Shown: positions 44,044 through 52,802 of the stretch, one piece after another | Numbering within the stretch: position 1 is the first letter of the stretch | Layout: the number at the start of each line of letters is the position of its first letter | DNA from: SHZI01 sp041396045 | Lineage (GTDB): Bacteria; Pseudomonadota; Gammaproteobacteria; Steroidobacterales; GCA-2729495 | Assembly: GCA_041396045.1 (NCBI GenBank) | Contig: JAWKZI010000001.1 | Coordinates: forward strand, 124,001-188,000 | Direction: 5' to 3' | Length of the DNA: 64,000 bases | Translations under genes and position numbers: made by a program | Notes under the pieces: model-generated | What the model saw: only the letters and a program-made list of their open reading frames with translations | Database searches by the model: none | What the model was told of the DNA's origin: nothing

Positions 44044-46197
44044 ATGGACGTCACGCCCATTCTCGACCCGCTCAACGACGCCCAGCGGGAGGCTGTCAGC
44101 GCACCGCAGGAACCCATGCTGGTGGTCGCCGGCGCTGGCAGCGGCAAAACCCGAGTGTTGGTCCACCGCATCGCATGGCTGATCCAGGTCGAGAATATTT
44201 CACCCCTGGGCATACTGGCCGTCACCTTCACGAACAAGGCTGCGGCTGAAATGCGTGGCCGAATCCAGGACCTGCTGGACATGCCGGTGAACCACCTGTG
44301 GATCGGCACTTTCCACGGCCTCGCCCATCGTCTGTTGCGCCGGCACGCCCGCGATGCCGGCTTGCCCGAGAGCTTCCAGATTCTGGATGCCGAAGACCAG
44401 CAGCGACTGATCCGCCGGATGATGAAAAGCATGGACCTGGACGAAACCACCTGGGTGCCGCGCGAAGTCCAGTGGTTTATCAATCACAACAAGGATGACG
44501 GCCTGCGTCCGGCCCAACTCAAGGACGACGGCGATGCCACCCGACGACAGCTGATCCACCTGTATCAGCTCTACCAGGACAACTGCGACAAGGCGGGCCT
44601 GGTGGATTTCGCCGAGCTGCTGTTGCGAGCCTTTGAACTGTGGAAGAACAATCCGGACATCCTGGCGCAGTACCGTCGGCGATTCCGCCACATCCTGGTG
44701 GACGAGTTTCAGGACACCAACGCGATCCAGTATGCCTGGTTGCGGCTGCTGGCCGGCACCACGGGCGTGCCATTTGTGGTCGGCGATGATGACCAGTCCA
44801 TATACCGCTGGCGGGGCGCCCGCACTGAGCATCTGCGTCGCTTCCAGCGCGATTTCCCGGGCGCGCATACCGTCAAGCTCGAACAGAACTATCGCTCTAC
44901 CAAAACCATTCTGAGTGCCGCCAACGCCGTGATTTCGCGCAATACCGGACGCCTGGGCAAGGAACTGTGGACCGCGGGCAGTGAAGGCGCGCCGATCAGG
45001 CTCTACCGGGCCTACAACGAACGCGACGAAGCAGAGTTTGTCGTCGGTCGCATTCAGGACTGGGTGCGGCAGGGTAACGCGCGCAGCGAAGTCGCCGTGC
45101 TGTACCGTTCCAATGCGCAATCACGGGTCTTTGAAGAGATCCTGCTTCGCGCAGGCCAACCCTATCGTGTGTACGGCGGCCTGCGATTTTTCGAGCGGGC
45201 GGAAATCAAGGATGCCTTGGCTTACCTGCGTCTTCTGGCCAATCGGGATGATGACCCGTCTTTCGAGCGGGTAGTGAATCTGCCGACCCGGGGCATCGGG
45301 GCGCGCTCGGTCGACACCATTCGCGAATATGGCAAGGCCAACGGTCTGTCGATGTGGCGGGCGGCCCAGGCCGTGGCGGCGGGCGATACCGGCAGCCGGA
45401 GTTCGAAGGCGGTGATGGTGTTTCTGCATCTGATAGAGACGCTGGCCCGTGACACACACGGCCTGGCCTTGCACGAACAGGTGGACCACATCATCCAGCG
45501 GAGCGGCCTGATCGATCACTACCGCAAGGAGCCGCGCGATCGGGCCGAAGCGCGCCTTGAAAACCTTGATGAGCTGGTCAGTGCGGCGCGCAGCTTCGAT
45601 CCGGAAGACACCGGCGAGGAAATGCCGCCGCTGGTCGCATTTCTGGCCCATGCCGCGCTTGAGGCGGGCGACAATCAGGGCGATGCCTGGGACGACTGCG
45701 TGCAATTGATGACGCTGCATTCAGCCAAGGGTCTGGAGTTTCCGGTGGTCTTCCTGACCGGTCTTGAGGATGGCCTGTTTCCACATCGCCGGTCGCTGAA
45801 CGATGCAGAAGGCCTCGAGGAGGAGCGACGTCTTTGCTATGTGGGTGCGACCCGGGCCATGAGTGAGCTTTACCTGAGTCATGCCGAACAACGCCGACTG
45901 CATGGCACCGACAGCTTTGGCCAGCCGTCGCGCTTCATCGGCGGGATTCCGGCCGAGCTCATCGAGGAAGTCCGGCCGCGTGTCAACGTTTCACAGCCGG
46001 CTTACCGTCGCGGTACCTTGAGCGAAGACAACAGCTTCGGTCTGCGTCTCGGCCAACGCGTGCGCCATGGCAAGTTCGGGGAAGGCGTTGTGCTTTCCTG
46101 CGAGGGTGCCGGTGCCCATGCCCGGGTGCAGGTCAATTTCGAGGACGTCGGCGCCAAGTGGCTGGTGATGTCATATGCCAATCTGGAAGTGATATAG
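44044..46197 (+). CDS. uvrD: DNA helicase II (UvrD/Rep family)
   Basis: 717 residues from ATG 44044 (MDVTPILDPLNDAQREAV), matching the usual UvrD start; a GTG 27 bp upstream extends it. Superfamily 1A helicase motifs: Walker A VVAGAGSGKTRVLVHR, motif Ia AVTFTNKAAAEMRGRI, Walker B HILVDEFQDTN, motif III VGDDDQSIYRWRGA, motif V/VI LMTLHSAKGLEFPVVFLTGLEDGLFPH and YVGATRAM. The C-terminal tail binds partners. It unwinds DNA in excision and mismatch repair. trkA follows after four bases. Confidence 0.96.
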   Translation: MDVTPILDPLNDAQREAVSAPQEPMLVVAGAGSGKTRVLVHRIAWLIQVENISPLGILAVTFTNKAAAEMRGRIQDLLDMPVNHLWIGTFHGLAHRLLRRHARDAGLPESFQILDAEDQQRLIRRMMKSMDLDETTWVPREVQWFINHNKDDGLRPAQLKDDGDATRRQLIHLYQLYQDNCDKAGLVDFAELLLRAFELWKNNPDILAQYRRRFRHILVDEFQDTNAIQYAWLRLLAGTTGVPFVVGDDDQSIYRWRGARTEHLRRFQRDFPGAHTVKLEQNYRSTKTILSAANAVISRNTGRLGKELWTAGSEGAPIRLYRAYNERDEAEFVVGRIQDWVRQGNARSEVAVLYRSNAQSRVFEEILLRAGQPYRVYGGLRFFERAEIKDALAYLRLLANRDDDPSFERVVNLPTRGIGARSVDTIREYGKANGLSMWRAAQAVAAGDTGSRSSKAVMVFLHLIETLARDTHGLALHEQVDHIIQRSGLIDHYRKEPRDRAEARLENLDELVSAARSFDPEDTGEEMPPLVAFLAHAALEAGDNQGDAWDDCVQLMTLHSAKGLEFPVVFLTGLEDGLFPHRRSLNDAEGLEEERRLCYVGATRAMSELYLSHAEQRRLHGTDSFGQPSRFIGGIPAELIEEVRPRVNVSQPAYRRGTLSEDNSFGLRLGQRVRHGKFGEGVVLSCEGAGAHARVQVNFEDVGAKWLVMSYANLEVI

Positions 46198-46201
46198 GCC
46201 A

Positions 46202-47563
46202 ATGAAGATTCTGATACTCGGCGCTGGTCAGGTGGGTTCTACAGCCGCTTATCACCTTGCCCGCGAGGAATCGAACGAAGTCACCATCGTCGATCTGAAT
46301 CCCAACGTGCTGCGGGAGCTGCAGAACCGGCTGGACATTCGTACGGTGCAGGGTCATGCGGCGTCGCCGACGGCGCTGGAGCGCGCCGGCGCTGCCGATG
46401 CTGACATGGTCATCGCGCTTACCAGCACCGACGAAGTCAACATGATTGCCTGTCAGGTGTGCTGGAAGCTGTTCCAGACAGAAACGAAGATTGCCCGGAT
46501 CCGCTCCGGCGAATACATGAATACACCCGGCCTCTTCGGGCCGGACGGCGTGCCGGTTGACCTGCGCATCAGCCCGGAACAACTGGTCACCCAGCATATC
46601 GAGCAGTTGATCAGCTATCCCGGCGCCTTTCAGGTACTGGATTTTGCGGACGGCAAAGTCCAGCTCGTGGGCGTGCGAGCTCATCGCGATGGGCCACTGG
46701 TCGGCCAGGAGATCCGCACGCTTCGCGATCACATGCCCGGCATAGAAACACGTATCGCCGCGATCTACCGGGATGGTGTTGACGTGCCGGCGAAAGGCAG
46801 CACACGCCTGCTTGAGGACGATGAAGTCTTTTTTATTGCGGCTCAAAAGGACATCCGGGCCGTGATGCGGGAGCTCAGAAAACTCGAAGATCCTGTGCGG
46901 CGGGTATTCATCGCCGGCGGCGGCAATATCGGCTTGCGGCTCGCCCGTTCACTGGAGGGCAGCAACCAGGTGAAAATCATCGAGCGGTCGCGAGACCGGG
47001 CCCGGATGATCTCGGAGCAGCTGGCCAACAGTATCGTGCTGAATGGCGACGCGGCTGATGAGGAGCTGCTGCTTGAGGAGAACATCGACAGCTCGGACGT
47101 TTTTGTCTCCCTGACCAATGCCGAGGAGGTGAATATCCTTTCGGCGATGCTGGCCAAACGTCTGGGCTGCAAGAAGGCGATGGCGCTGATCAACCGGCCG
47201 GCCTATGCCGAGCTCGTGGAGGGTCCGAGGATTGACGTGGGCATCTCTCCACCACGAATCACGATCGGTGCCCTGCTGGCCTATGTGCGGCAATCCGGCA
47301 TGGTCCGGGTCCACACCCTGCGTCGTGGTCGTGCCGAGGCCATCGAGGCCATTGCCCGGACCGGCCGCTTCAAGTCGCGGGTGGTGGGTCGGATGGTAGA
47401 AGACATTCCGCTACCAAAGGGCGCAACCATCAGCGTTATTGTCCGGGCTGATGCAGTCCTGCAGGCGCACCACGACACCATGGTCGAGGACGGCGATCAC
47501 CTGATTCTGTTCGTGGCCGACCGCCGGCAAATCCAGCAGGTCGAGCGCCTGTTCCGGGCCTGA
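46202..47563 (+). CDS. trkA: Trk potassium uptake regulatory protein TrkA
   Basis: 453 residues, cytoplasmic, two repeated RCK units. Each has a Rossmann NAD(H)-binding domain (MKILILGAGQVGSTAAYHLA and VFIAGGGNIGLRLARSLE) followed by an RCK_C domain (PGAFQVLDFADGKVQLVGVRAHRDGPL and GRAEAIEAIARTGRFKSRVVGRMVEDI). It binds and gates the TrkH channel in response to nucleotides. Immediately followed by trkH. Confidence 0.97.
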   Translation: MKILILGAGQVGSTAAYHLAREESNEVTIVDLNPNVLRELQNRLDIRTVQGHAASPTALERAGAADADMVIALTSTDEVNMIACQVCWKLFQTETKIARIRSGEYMNTPGLFGPDGVPVDLRISPEQLVTQHIEQLISYPGAFQVLDFADGKVQLVGVRAHRDGPLVGQEIRTLRDHMPGIETRIAAIYRDGVDVPAKGSTRLLEDDEVFFIAAQKDIRAVMRELRKLEDPVRRVFIAGGGNIGLRLARSLEGSNQVKIIERSRDRARMISEQLANSIVLNGDAADEELLLEENIDSSDVFVSLTNAEEVNILSAMLAKRLGCKKAMALINRPAYAELVEGPRIDVGISPPRITIGALLAYVRQSGMVRVHTLRRGRAEAIEAIARTGRFKSRVVGRMVEDIPLPKGATISVIVRADAVLQAHHDTMVEDGDHLILFVADRRQIQQVERLFRA

Positions 47564-47569
47564 CCAGAC

Positions 47570-49021
47570 ATGCATCTGCGAGTTGTACAACGCATCCTCG
47601 GCCTGCTGCTGATGCTCTACAGCACGACGATGCTGTTGCCTGTGGCGGTGTCCACCTACTACGGCGACGGCCAGAGCCGGGCCTTCATCGGCGCCTTTGC
47701 GATTATCCTCATCGTCGGGCTGATGGCCTGGATACCGGCACGGCGCGATCGCCGCGAGTTGCGGGTCCGTGACGGCTTTCTGGTAGCCGCTGTGTTCTGG
47801 CTTGGCCTGGGCAGCTTCAGTGCTGTCCCGCTACTACTGACCACAGCGCCGCAACTATCGGTAACAGATGCTTTCTTTGAAGCGGTGTCAGGTCTGACCA
47901 CCACCGGAGCCACAATACTTACCGGGCTCGATACCCTGCCCCGATCCATCCTTTACTACCGGGCACAACTCCACTGGCTTGGTGGCATGGGCATCATTGT
48001 GCTGGCGGTCGCCATTCTGCCGATGCTCGGCGTCGGCGGCATGCAGTTGTACCGGGCAGAGACGCCCGGCCCCATGAAAGACAGCAAGCTGACCCCGCGG
48101 GTCACTGAAACTGCCAAAGCACTCTGGCTGATCTATGTGGGTCTGTCGGCGCTGTGCGTTGCGGCTTACTGGCTGGCCGGGATGTCGCTCTTCGATGCGG
48201 TATGTCATAGCTTCGCGACCATTGCCACAGGCGGATTCTCGACGCACGACGCCAGCATTGCCTGGTTCCACAGCCCGTTGATCGAATCGATCGCCATCGT
48301 GTTCATGTTTCTGGCAGGTGCAAGTTTCTCCCTGCACTTTGTCGCGTGGCGCAGCCATGATTTGCGCGCCTATTGGCGCGACCCGGAGTTCAAGGCCTAC
48401 ACACTGATCCTCTTGACGGCCACGCTAGTCGGCATCGCATCGCTGGCACTGTCCGGTGAATACCCGTCGGTCATCGAGGGCGTGAGGCAGTCCACTTTTC
48501 ATGTGGTCTCGTTCATGACAACCACCGGTTTTACGGCGGCGCCGTTTGACCAGTGGCCGGCAGCATTGCCACTGACCCTGATTCTGATCTCGTTTATTGG
48601 TGGTTGCGCCGGATCGACCGGTGGCGGCATGAAGGTGGTGCGCTGGTTACTCCTCTATAACCAGGGGGCTCGTGAGGTAAAGCGGCTGGTACATCCCGCC
48701 GCGGAGATTCCCGTGCGACTGGGCGGTTCCGTGGTGCCACAGCGCGTGGTGGAATCGGTATGGGGCTTCTGCGTTGTCTATATCTTTCTGTTTGGCGTGA
48801 TGCTGCTAGTACTCGTCGGCAGCGGCCTGGATCAGGTCACGGCATTCTCTGCACTTGCCAGTTCGATCAACAATCTGGGCCCGGGCCTTGGTGACGTGGT
48901 CGCCAACTTCACGACCGTCAATCCGCTGGCAAAGTGGGTTTGCAGCCTGGCGATGATCTTTGGGCGGCTGGAGGTTTTCACTCTGCTGGTGCTCTTTTCC
49001 CCGGCGTTCTGGCGCTCGTAA
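47570..49021 (+). CDS. trkH: Trk potassium uptake transmembrane protein TrkH
   Basis: 483 residues with about ten transmembrane helices, four pore-loop repeats and the expected filters: FEAVSGLTTTGATIL, CHSFATIATGGFSTHDASI, MTTTGFTAAPFDQWP, and SSINNLGPGL. FIGGCAGSTGGGMKVVRWLLL is the family signature that carries the intramembrane loop. It forms the potassium-translocating channel with TrkA. The next 260 bp hold an intergenic repeat and no gene. Confidence 0.97.
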   Translation: MHLRVVQRILGLLLMLYSTTMLLPVAVSTYYGDGQSRAFIGAFAIILIVGLMAWIPARRDRRELRVRDGFLVAAVFWLGLGSFSAVPLLLTTAPQLSVTDAFFEAVSGLTTTGATILTGLDTLPRSILYYRAQLHWLGGMGIIVLAVAILPMLGVGGMQLYRAETPGPMKDSKLTPRVTETAKALWLIYVGLSALCVAAYWLAGMSLFDAVCHSFATIATGGFSTHDASIAWFHSPLIESIAIVFMFLAGASFSLHFVAWRSHDLRAYWRDPEFKAYTLILLTATLVGIASLALSGEYPSVIEGVRQSTFHVVSFMTTTGFTAAPFDQWPAALPLTLILISFIGGCAGSTGGGMKVVRWLLLYNQGAREVKRLVHPAAEIPVRLGGSVVPQRVVESVWGFCVVYIFLFGVMLLVLVGSGLDQVTAFSALASSINNLGPGLGDVVANFTTVNPLAKWVCSLAMIFGRLEVFTLLVLFSPAFWRS

Positions 49022-49082
49022 ACGCACTCGCGACAGTGGTGGACGAGATCAGCTTGCGCGTAGGCGATCGATCTGTAACGCG

Positions 49083-49245
49083 CTCCGTAGCCCGCGTAGG
49101 GGCTTCATGTTGTTGCTCGGGTCAATCCGAACTCATTTACTCACATAGCGAGCGGCAGCGTGGCGGGTGTCCCTTCCGCCGAAAAGGCGTGCCGCACGCC
49201 AGGCGGAAGGGATTTCCCGCCGGGATGCCGCGGGCTACGGAGTGC
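49083..49245. repeat. Intergenic hairpin repeat, copy 2
   Basis: The element begins with CTCCGTAGCCCGCG (49083-49096) and ends with its inverted copy CGCGGGCTACGGAG (about 49229-49242), so it has 14-bp terminal inverted repeats. Inside, CCCTTCCGCC (49171-49180) pairs with GGCGGAAGGG (49202-49211), and the loop holds a second hairpin GGCGTG-CCG-CACGCC (49186-49200). The tail 49212-49245 matches the copy at 15514-15547. The inner stem differs in sequence between the copies but keeps pairing. Together with flanking DNA it fills the gap 49022-49284 between trkH and oppF. Confidence 0.85.
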
Positions 49246-49284
49246 AGCAACCAGAGTCGGCGGCTGAAGTCGCGCCGGAAGAGA

Positions 49285-50280
49285 TCAGGGGTAGAGGTGG
49301 CAGGCGACCGTTCGTCGGGGGTCGTCAGCCGGCGGCTTGAGCGGTGGCACCTCGGTACGGCACACCGCCATGACCTTTGGGCAGCGGGTGTGAAACGGGC
49401 AGCCTGGTGGCGGATTGCGCGGTGAGGGGACGTCGCCACTTAGCACGATACGGGCCCGTTGCCGGGCATCCACCTGCGGAACTGCGGACAGCAGCGCGTC
49501 GGTATAGGGGTGCAGTGGCTGACTGAATAGTTCCCGGGCAAGCGCCAACTCGACGAGCTTCCCCAGATACATGACCCCGATGTGGTCACTGACATGTTGA
49601 ATCACAGCCAGATCATGAGAAATAAACAGAAACGCGATACCCCGTTCCCGCTGCAGGCCCGCAATCAGATTAAGCACCTGTGACTGAACCGAAACATCCA
49701 GCGCAGAAACAGGCTCATCCGCCACAATGAACTCGGGGTTCAGAGCCAGTGCACGTGCGATACCTACCCGCTGGCGCTGGCCACCGGAAAACTCGTGGGG
49801 ATAACGGCTGGCTGTGCGGGGGCTCAGGCCGACCACGTCCAGCAACTCCGTGACCCGCGCCCGACGTTCAGCCGGGGTGCCCACACCGTGAACATCGAGC
49901 GGTTCACGCACCGTCTGGGCCACGGTTCGTCGTGGGCTAAGCGAGCCGTAGGGATCCTGAAAAACGGCTTGCATACGCCTTCGCCACGGCAATAGCTGGT
50001 GGCGTGAGAGCTGACCGAGTTCGGTGCCGGCGAAGCGAATCGAACCGCTGGTGGGCGCCTGTAGCCTGAGGATCGTGCGGCCCAGCGTTGATTTGCCGCA
50101 GCCGGATTCACCGACCAGCCCCAGCGTCTGGCCGGCACGCACGGTCAGGCTGACGCCGTCTACTGCCTTGATTTGCGCTATCACACGGCGGAACAGACCG
50201 CCTCGTACCGGGAAGTATTTCCGCAGATCAGTGACTTCGATCAGCGGCGCATTGGACACAACGGGGTCGCCAGAGGTCAT
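49285..50280 (-). CDS. oppF: Oligopeptide ABC transporter ATP-binding protein OppF
   Basis: 331 residues. ABC ATPase with Walker A GLVGESGCGKSTLGRT, signature FSGGQRQRVGIARAL, Walker B PEFIVADEPVSALDVS, and the C-terminal oligopeptide/dipeptide transporter domain with the four-cysteine-type region GCPFHTRCPKVMAVC that binds an iron-sulfur cluster in Opp/Dpp ATPases. It acts with OppD. Unusually it is separated from oppD by the antisense ppiB, so it probably has its own promoter in 50281-50344 or depends on readthrough. Confidence 0.92.
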   Translation of the reverse strand: MTSGDPVVSNAPLIEVTDLRKYFPVRGGLFRRVIAQIKAVDGVSLTVRAGQTLGLVGESGCGKSTLGRTILRLQAPTSGSIRFAGTELGQLSRHQLLPWRRRMQAVFQDPYGSLSPRRTVAQTVREPLDVHGVGTPAERRARVTELLDVVGLSPRTASRYPHEFSGGQRQRVGIARALALNPEFIVADEPVSALDVSVQSQVLNLIAGLQRERGIAFLFISHDLAVIQHVSDHIGVMYLGKLVELALARELFSQPLHPYTDALLSAVPQVDARQRARIVLSGDVPSPRNPPPGCPFHTRCPKVMAVCRTEVPPLKPPADDPRRTVACHLYP

Positions 50281-50344
50281 GCCGGGAGTATAGAGTGCGG
50301 ACCCGTGAATTATTCTGACTCAGCTTTCTCCCGGAGAAATTCCC

Positions 50345-50824
50345 ATGACCGACAAGCAATATGACGCCCCGCCCGAGCTCAACATTGAAACCGACCGCAG
50401 CTACAAGGTGACGATCGAGACCGACAAAGGCGCAATGGAACTGGAACTGTTCCCCCAGCACGCGCCGAAAACCGTCAACAATTTTATCTTTCTTGCCCGG
50501 GACGGCTTCTACGATGGCGTGAGCTTTCATCGGGTTATCAGCAACTTCATGGTCCAGGGCGGCGACCCCACCGGCTCAGGCCGCGGCGGACCCGGCTACC
50601 GCTTCGAGGACGAATTCGAAGGCAATCCGCTCCGCCACGAGCGTGGCGTCATCTCGATGGCCAATGCCGGACCGGGCACCAACGGCAGCCAGTTCTTCAT
50701 TACTCATGGACCACAGCCGCACCTGGACGGCCGTCATACCGTCTTCGGCAAGGTCATCAAGGGTCTGGATGTCGTCGATTCGATCGAGCAGGGAGATTTG
50801 ATGGTGAAGGTCACGGTGGCCTAG
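50345..50824 (+). CDS. ppiB: Peptidyl-prolyl cis-trans isomerase B (cyclophilin)
   Basis: 159 residues, cytoplasmic, no signal peptide. Cyclophilin domain with FHRVISNFMVQGGDPTGSGRGGPGYRFEDEF, GVISMANAGPGTNGSQFFITHGPQPHLDGRHTVFGKVIKG: the catalytic Arg and the FFIT and HTVFG substrate-pocket motifs are present. Members catalyse proline isomerisation in protein folding. It is plus strand inside an otherwise minus-strand opp operon, divergent from oppF and convergent with oppD. Confidence 0.95.
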   Translation: MTDKQYDAPPELNIETDRSYKVTIETDKGAMELELFPQHAPKTVNNFIFLARDGFYDGVSFHRVISNFMVQGGDPTGSGRGGPGYRFEDEFEGNPLRHERGVISMANAGPGTNGSQFFITHGPQPHLDGRHTVFGKVIKGLDVVDSIEQGDLMVKVTVA

Positions 50825-50867
50825 CGCCTTCAGGCGCGATCGATTGAGCGGCCTTCCGTGCGGAAGG
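50824..50867. terminator. Paired hairpins between convergent ppiB and oppD
   Basis: GCGCC-TTCA-GGCGC (50824-50837) just after the ppiB stop resembles the REP-type cores found elsewhere in the window. CCTTCC-GTGC-GGAAGG (50852-50867) follows. No T-run is present, so these may be REP-like hairpins that block exonucleases or weak bidirectional terminators rather than classical intrinsic terminators. Confidence 0.45.
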
Positions 50868-50889
50868 TCGCGGATCGAAGCTGCAGGTG

Positions 50890-51909
50890 CTACGGCAACG
50901 GGTAGAAGCAGGCGACAGCAGCGGCATCGTCCGGGCTGGCATGGGTGCTGGCAGTGAGTGGTGGCCGCTCCCGGCGACAGCGATCCTGGACTCGCGGGCA
51001 GCGATCGGCAAAACGACAACCAGCCGGCAGGTTCAGCAGATCAGGCACCCGCCCCGGAATGACTGGCAATTCAGTCAGACGCTCGGGGCGGATACGCGGA
51101 ATGGAAGCCAGCAGGCCAGCGGTATAGGGATGCTGCGGCTGACTGAAGAGTCGCTCGGTGGTGCCGGACTCCACGATGCTGCCGCAATACATCACCAGGG
51201 CCCGACGGCACGTTTCGGCCACCACGCCCAGATCATGCGTCACCAGTAACACCGCCATCTGAAATTCGGCCTGCAGCGCGCTGATCTGATCCAGCACCTG
51301 GGCCTGCGTCGTGACATCCAGCGCGGTGGTGGGTTCGTCGGCGATGAGCAGCCCCGGGTTACAGGACAGCGCCATGGCGATCATGACCCGCTGACGCATG
51401 CCGCCGGAAAGCTGATGTGGATAGTCGTCCAGCCGGGTTTCCGGTGCCGGAATATTGACCTTGGCGAGCAACCCGGCGGCTACTTCGCGAGCCTGGCGAC
51501 GGCTGAGCGGGCGGTGCCGGCAGAGCACATCAACCATCTGGCTGCCGATTGTGAACACGGGATTCAGGGCCGTCATCGGCTCCTGAAAGATCATGGAAAT
51601 ATCCCGACCCCGTACATCTTCCATGGCCCGCTTCGTCAGCGGCACAAGATTCTGCCCCCGGTATTCGATGCTGCCCGAGGCAATCCTGCCCGGCGGCATC
51701 GGAATCAGCCTGAGTATGGACAGCCCGGTAACGGTCTTGCCGCAACCCGATTCGCCGACCAGGCCAAGCGTCTCGTTGGCTCCCACATCGAAGCTGACTG
51801 AATCTACGGCACGCACAATGCCATCTTCCGTGTCGAACTCAATGCTCAGATTGCGTACCCGCAACAAGGGCGCCGGACTTTGGGCGTCATCAGGTGGCCC
51901 GCTCATCAC
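50890..51909 (-). CDS. oppD: Oligopeptide ABC transporter ATP-binding protein OppD
   Basis: 339 residues. Walker A GLVGESGCGKTVTGLS, signature LSGGMRQRVMIAMAL, Walker B PGLLIADEPTTALDVT, switch His in LLVTHDLGVVAE, and a C-terminal Opp/Dpp domain (PAGCRFADRCPRVQDRC). It energises uptake through OppB/OppC together with OppF. Its ATG overlaps the oppC stop by four bases (ATGA). Confidence 0.94.
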   Translation of the reverse strand: MMSGPPDDAQSPAPLLRVRNLSIEFDTEDGIVRAVDSVSFDVGANETLGLVGESGCGKTVTGLSILRLIPMPPGRIASGSIEYRGQNLVPLTKRAMEDVRGRDISMIFQEPMTALNPVFTIGSQMVDVLCRHRPLSRRQAREVAAGLLAKVNIPAPETRLDDYPHQLSGGMRQRVMIAMALSCNPGLLIADEPTTALDVTTQAQVLDQISALQAEFQMAVLLVTHDLGVVAETCRRALVMYCGSIVESGTTERLFSQPQHPYTAGLLASIPRIRPERLTELPVIPGRVPDLLNLPAGCRFADRCPRVQDRCRRERPPLTASTHASPDDAAAVACFYPLP

Positions 51910-52802
51910 CCCACCTTGCGCGGGTCCAGCGCATCCTGCATGGCATCGGAGACCGCGTTGAAGGCCATGACCAGGCCAAAGAGCAGCAGCGAAGCGGCGA
52001 GAAAATTGTTGTAGAAGCCGGCCAGCACTTCCTGGGTGCTCTCGGCAATCATCAGACCCCAGCTCATGCCGTCCTTGATGCCAATACCCAGAAAACTCAG
52101 GATGACTTCTGCCTTGATGGCGCTGACGAACAGGATCGAGGCCTGTACCAGCAGAATATGCGCGGTATTTGGCAACAGGTGGCGGAAAATGATGACGAGC
52201 TCAGGCACACCGATGGAATGGGCAGCCTCCACATATTCCATGTCGCGCAGCTTGATCACTTCACCGCGAATGAGTCGCGCCGTACCCACCCAGAAGGTGG
52301 AAATCATGGCGATGTGCATTGCCCACGGGTTGTCGGCGAGGGCGAAGGCGACTGCGGCAACGAACAGGTAGAAGGGAATCGCGTCGAGTACACCCATCAC
52401 CCATAACAGCAGCTCGTCGATCCAGCTACCGCCAAAGAATCCCGCCATCGCACCGGTCACACCACCCAGTGCCGTTGCAAGCAGTGCAACGATCAGGCCT
52501 ACCTGAAAGGCGGTAGCCGTGCTGTAGATTGCCCGGTCAAAAATGTCCTGGCCAATCACGTTGGTGCCGAACCAGTGCTGTGCGGATACGGACTCCCACT
52601 TGGTGCCGGCCAGATCGCCCCAGCCACTGCTCCACCAGCCCAGCCAGACGCCGATGGCAGCTACGAAATAAATCAGCACCACGCCCAGCGCGAACATGCC
52701 GAGCCGGTCGCGAGCGAACTTCCGGGCTGCCTTGCGCCACAGGGATTCCCGCGACACCGACGGGTTGGCCGGCTCTGGGACAGCAAGAGGTACGCTATTC
52801 AT
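51906..52802 (-). CDS. oppC: Oligopeptide ABC transporter permease OppC
   Basis: 298 residues. One N-terminal helix (about 35-55, GMFALGVVLIYFVAAIGVWLG), a periplasmic loop containing HWFGTNVIGQDIFDRAIYSTA, and a five-helix binding-protein-dependent transport domain with the EAA loop YVEAAHSIGVPELVIIFRHLLPNTA contacting the ATPases. N-terminal OppC_N segment present. It overlaps oppB and oppD by four bases each. Confidence 0.95.
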   Translation of the reverse strand: MNSVPLAVPEPANPSVSRESLWRKAARKFARDRLGMFALGVVLIYFVAAIGVWLGWWSSGWGDLAGTKWESVSAQHWFGTNVIGQDIFDRAIYSTATAFQVGLIVALLATALGGVTGAMAGFFGGSWIDELLLWVMGVLDAIPFYLFVAAVAFALADNPWAMHIAMISTFWVGTARLIRGEVIKLRDMEYVEAAHSIGVPELVIIFRHLLPNTAHILLVQASILFVSAIKAEVILSFLGIGIKDGMSWGLMIAESTQEVLAGFYNNFLAASLLLFGLVMAFNAVSDAMQDALDPRKVG

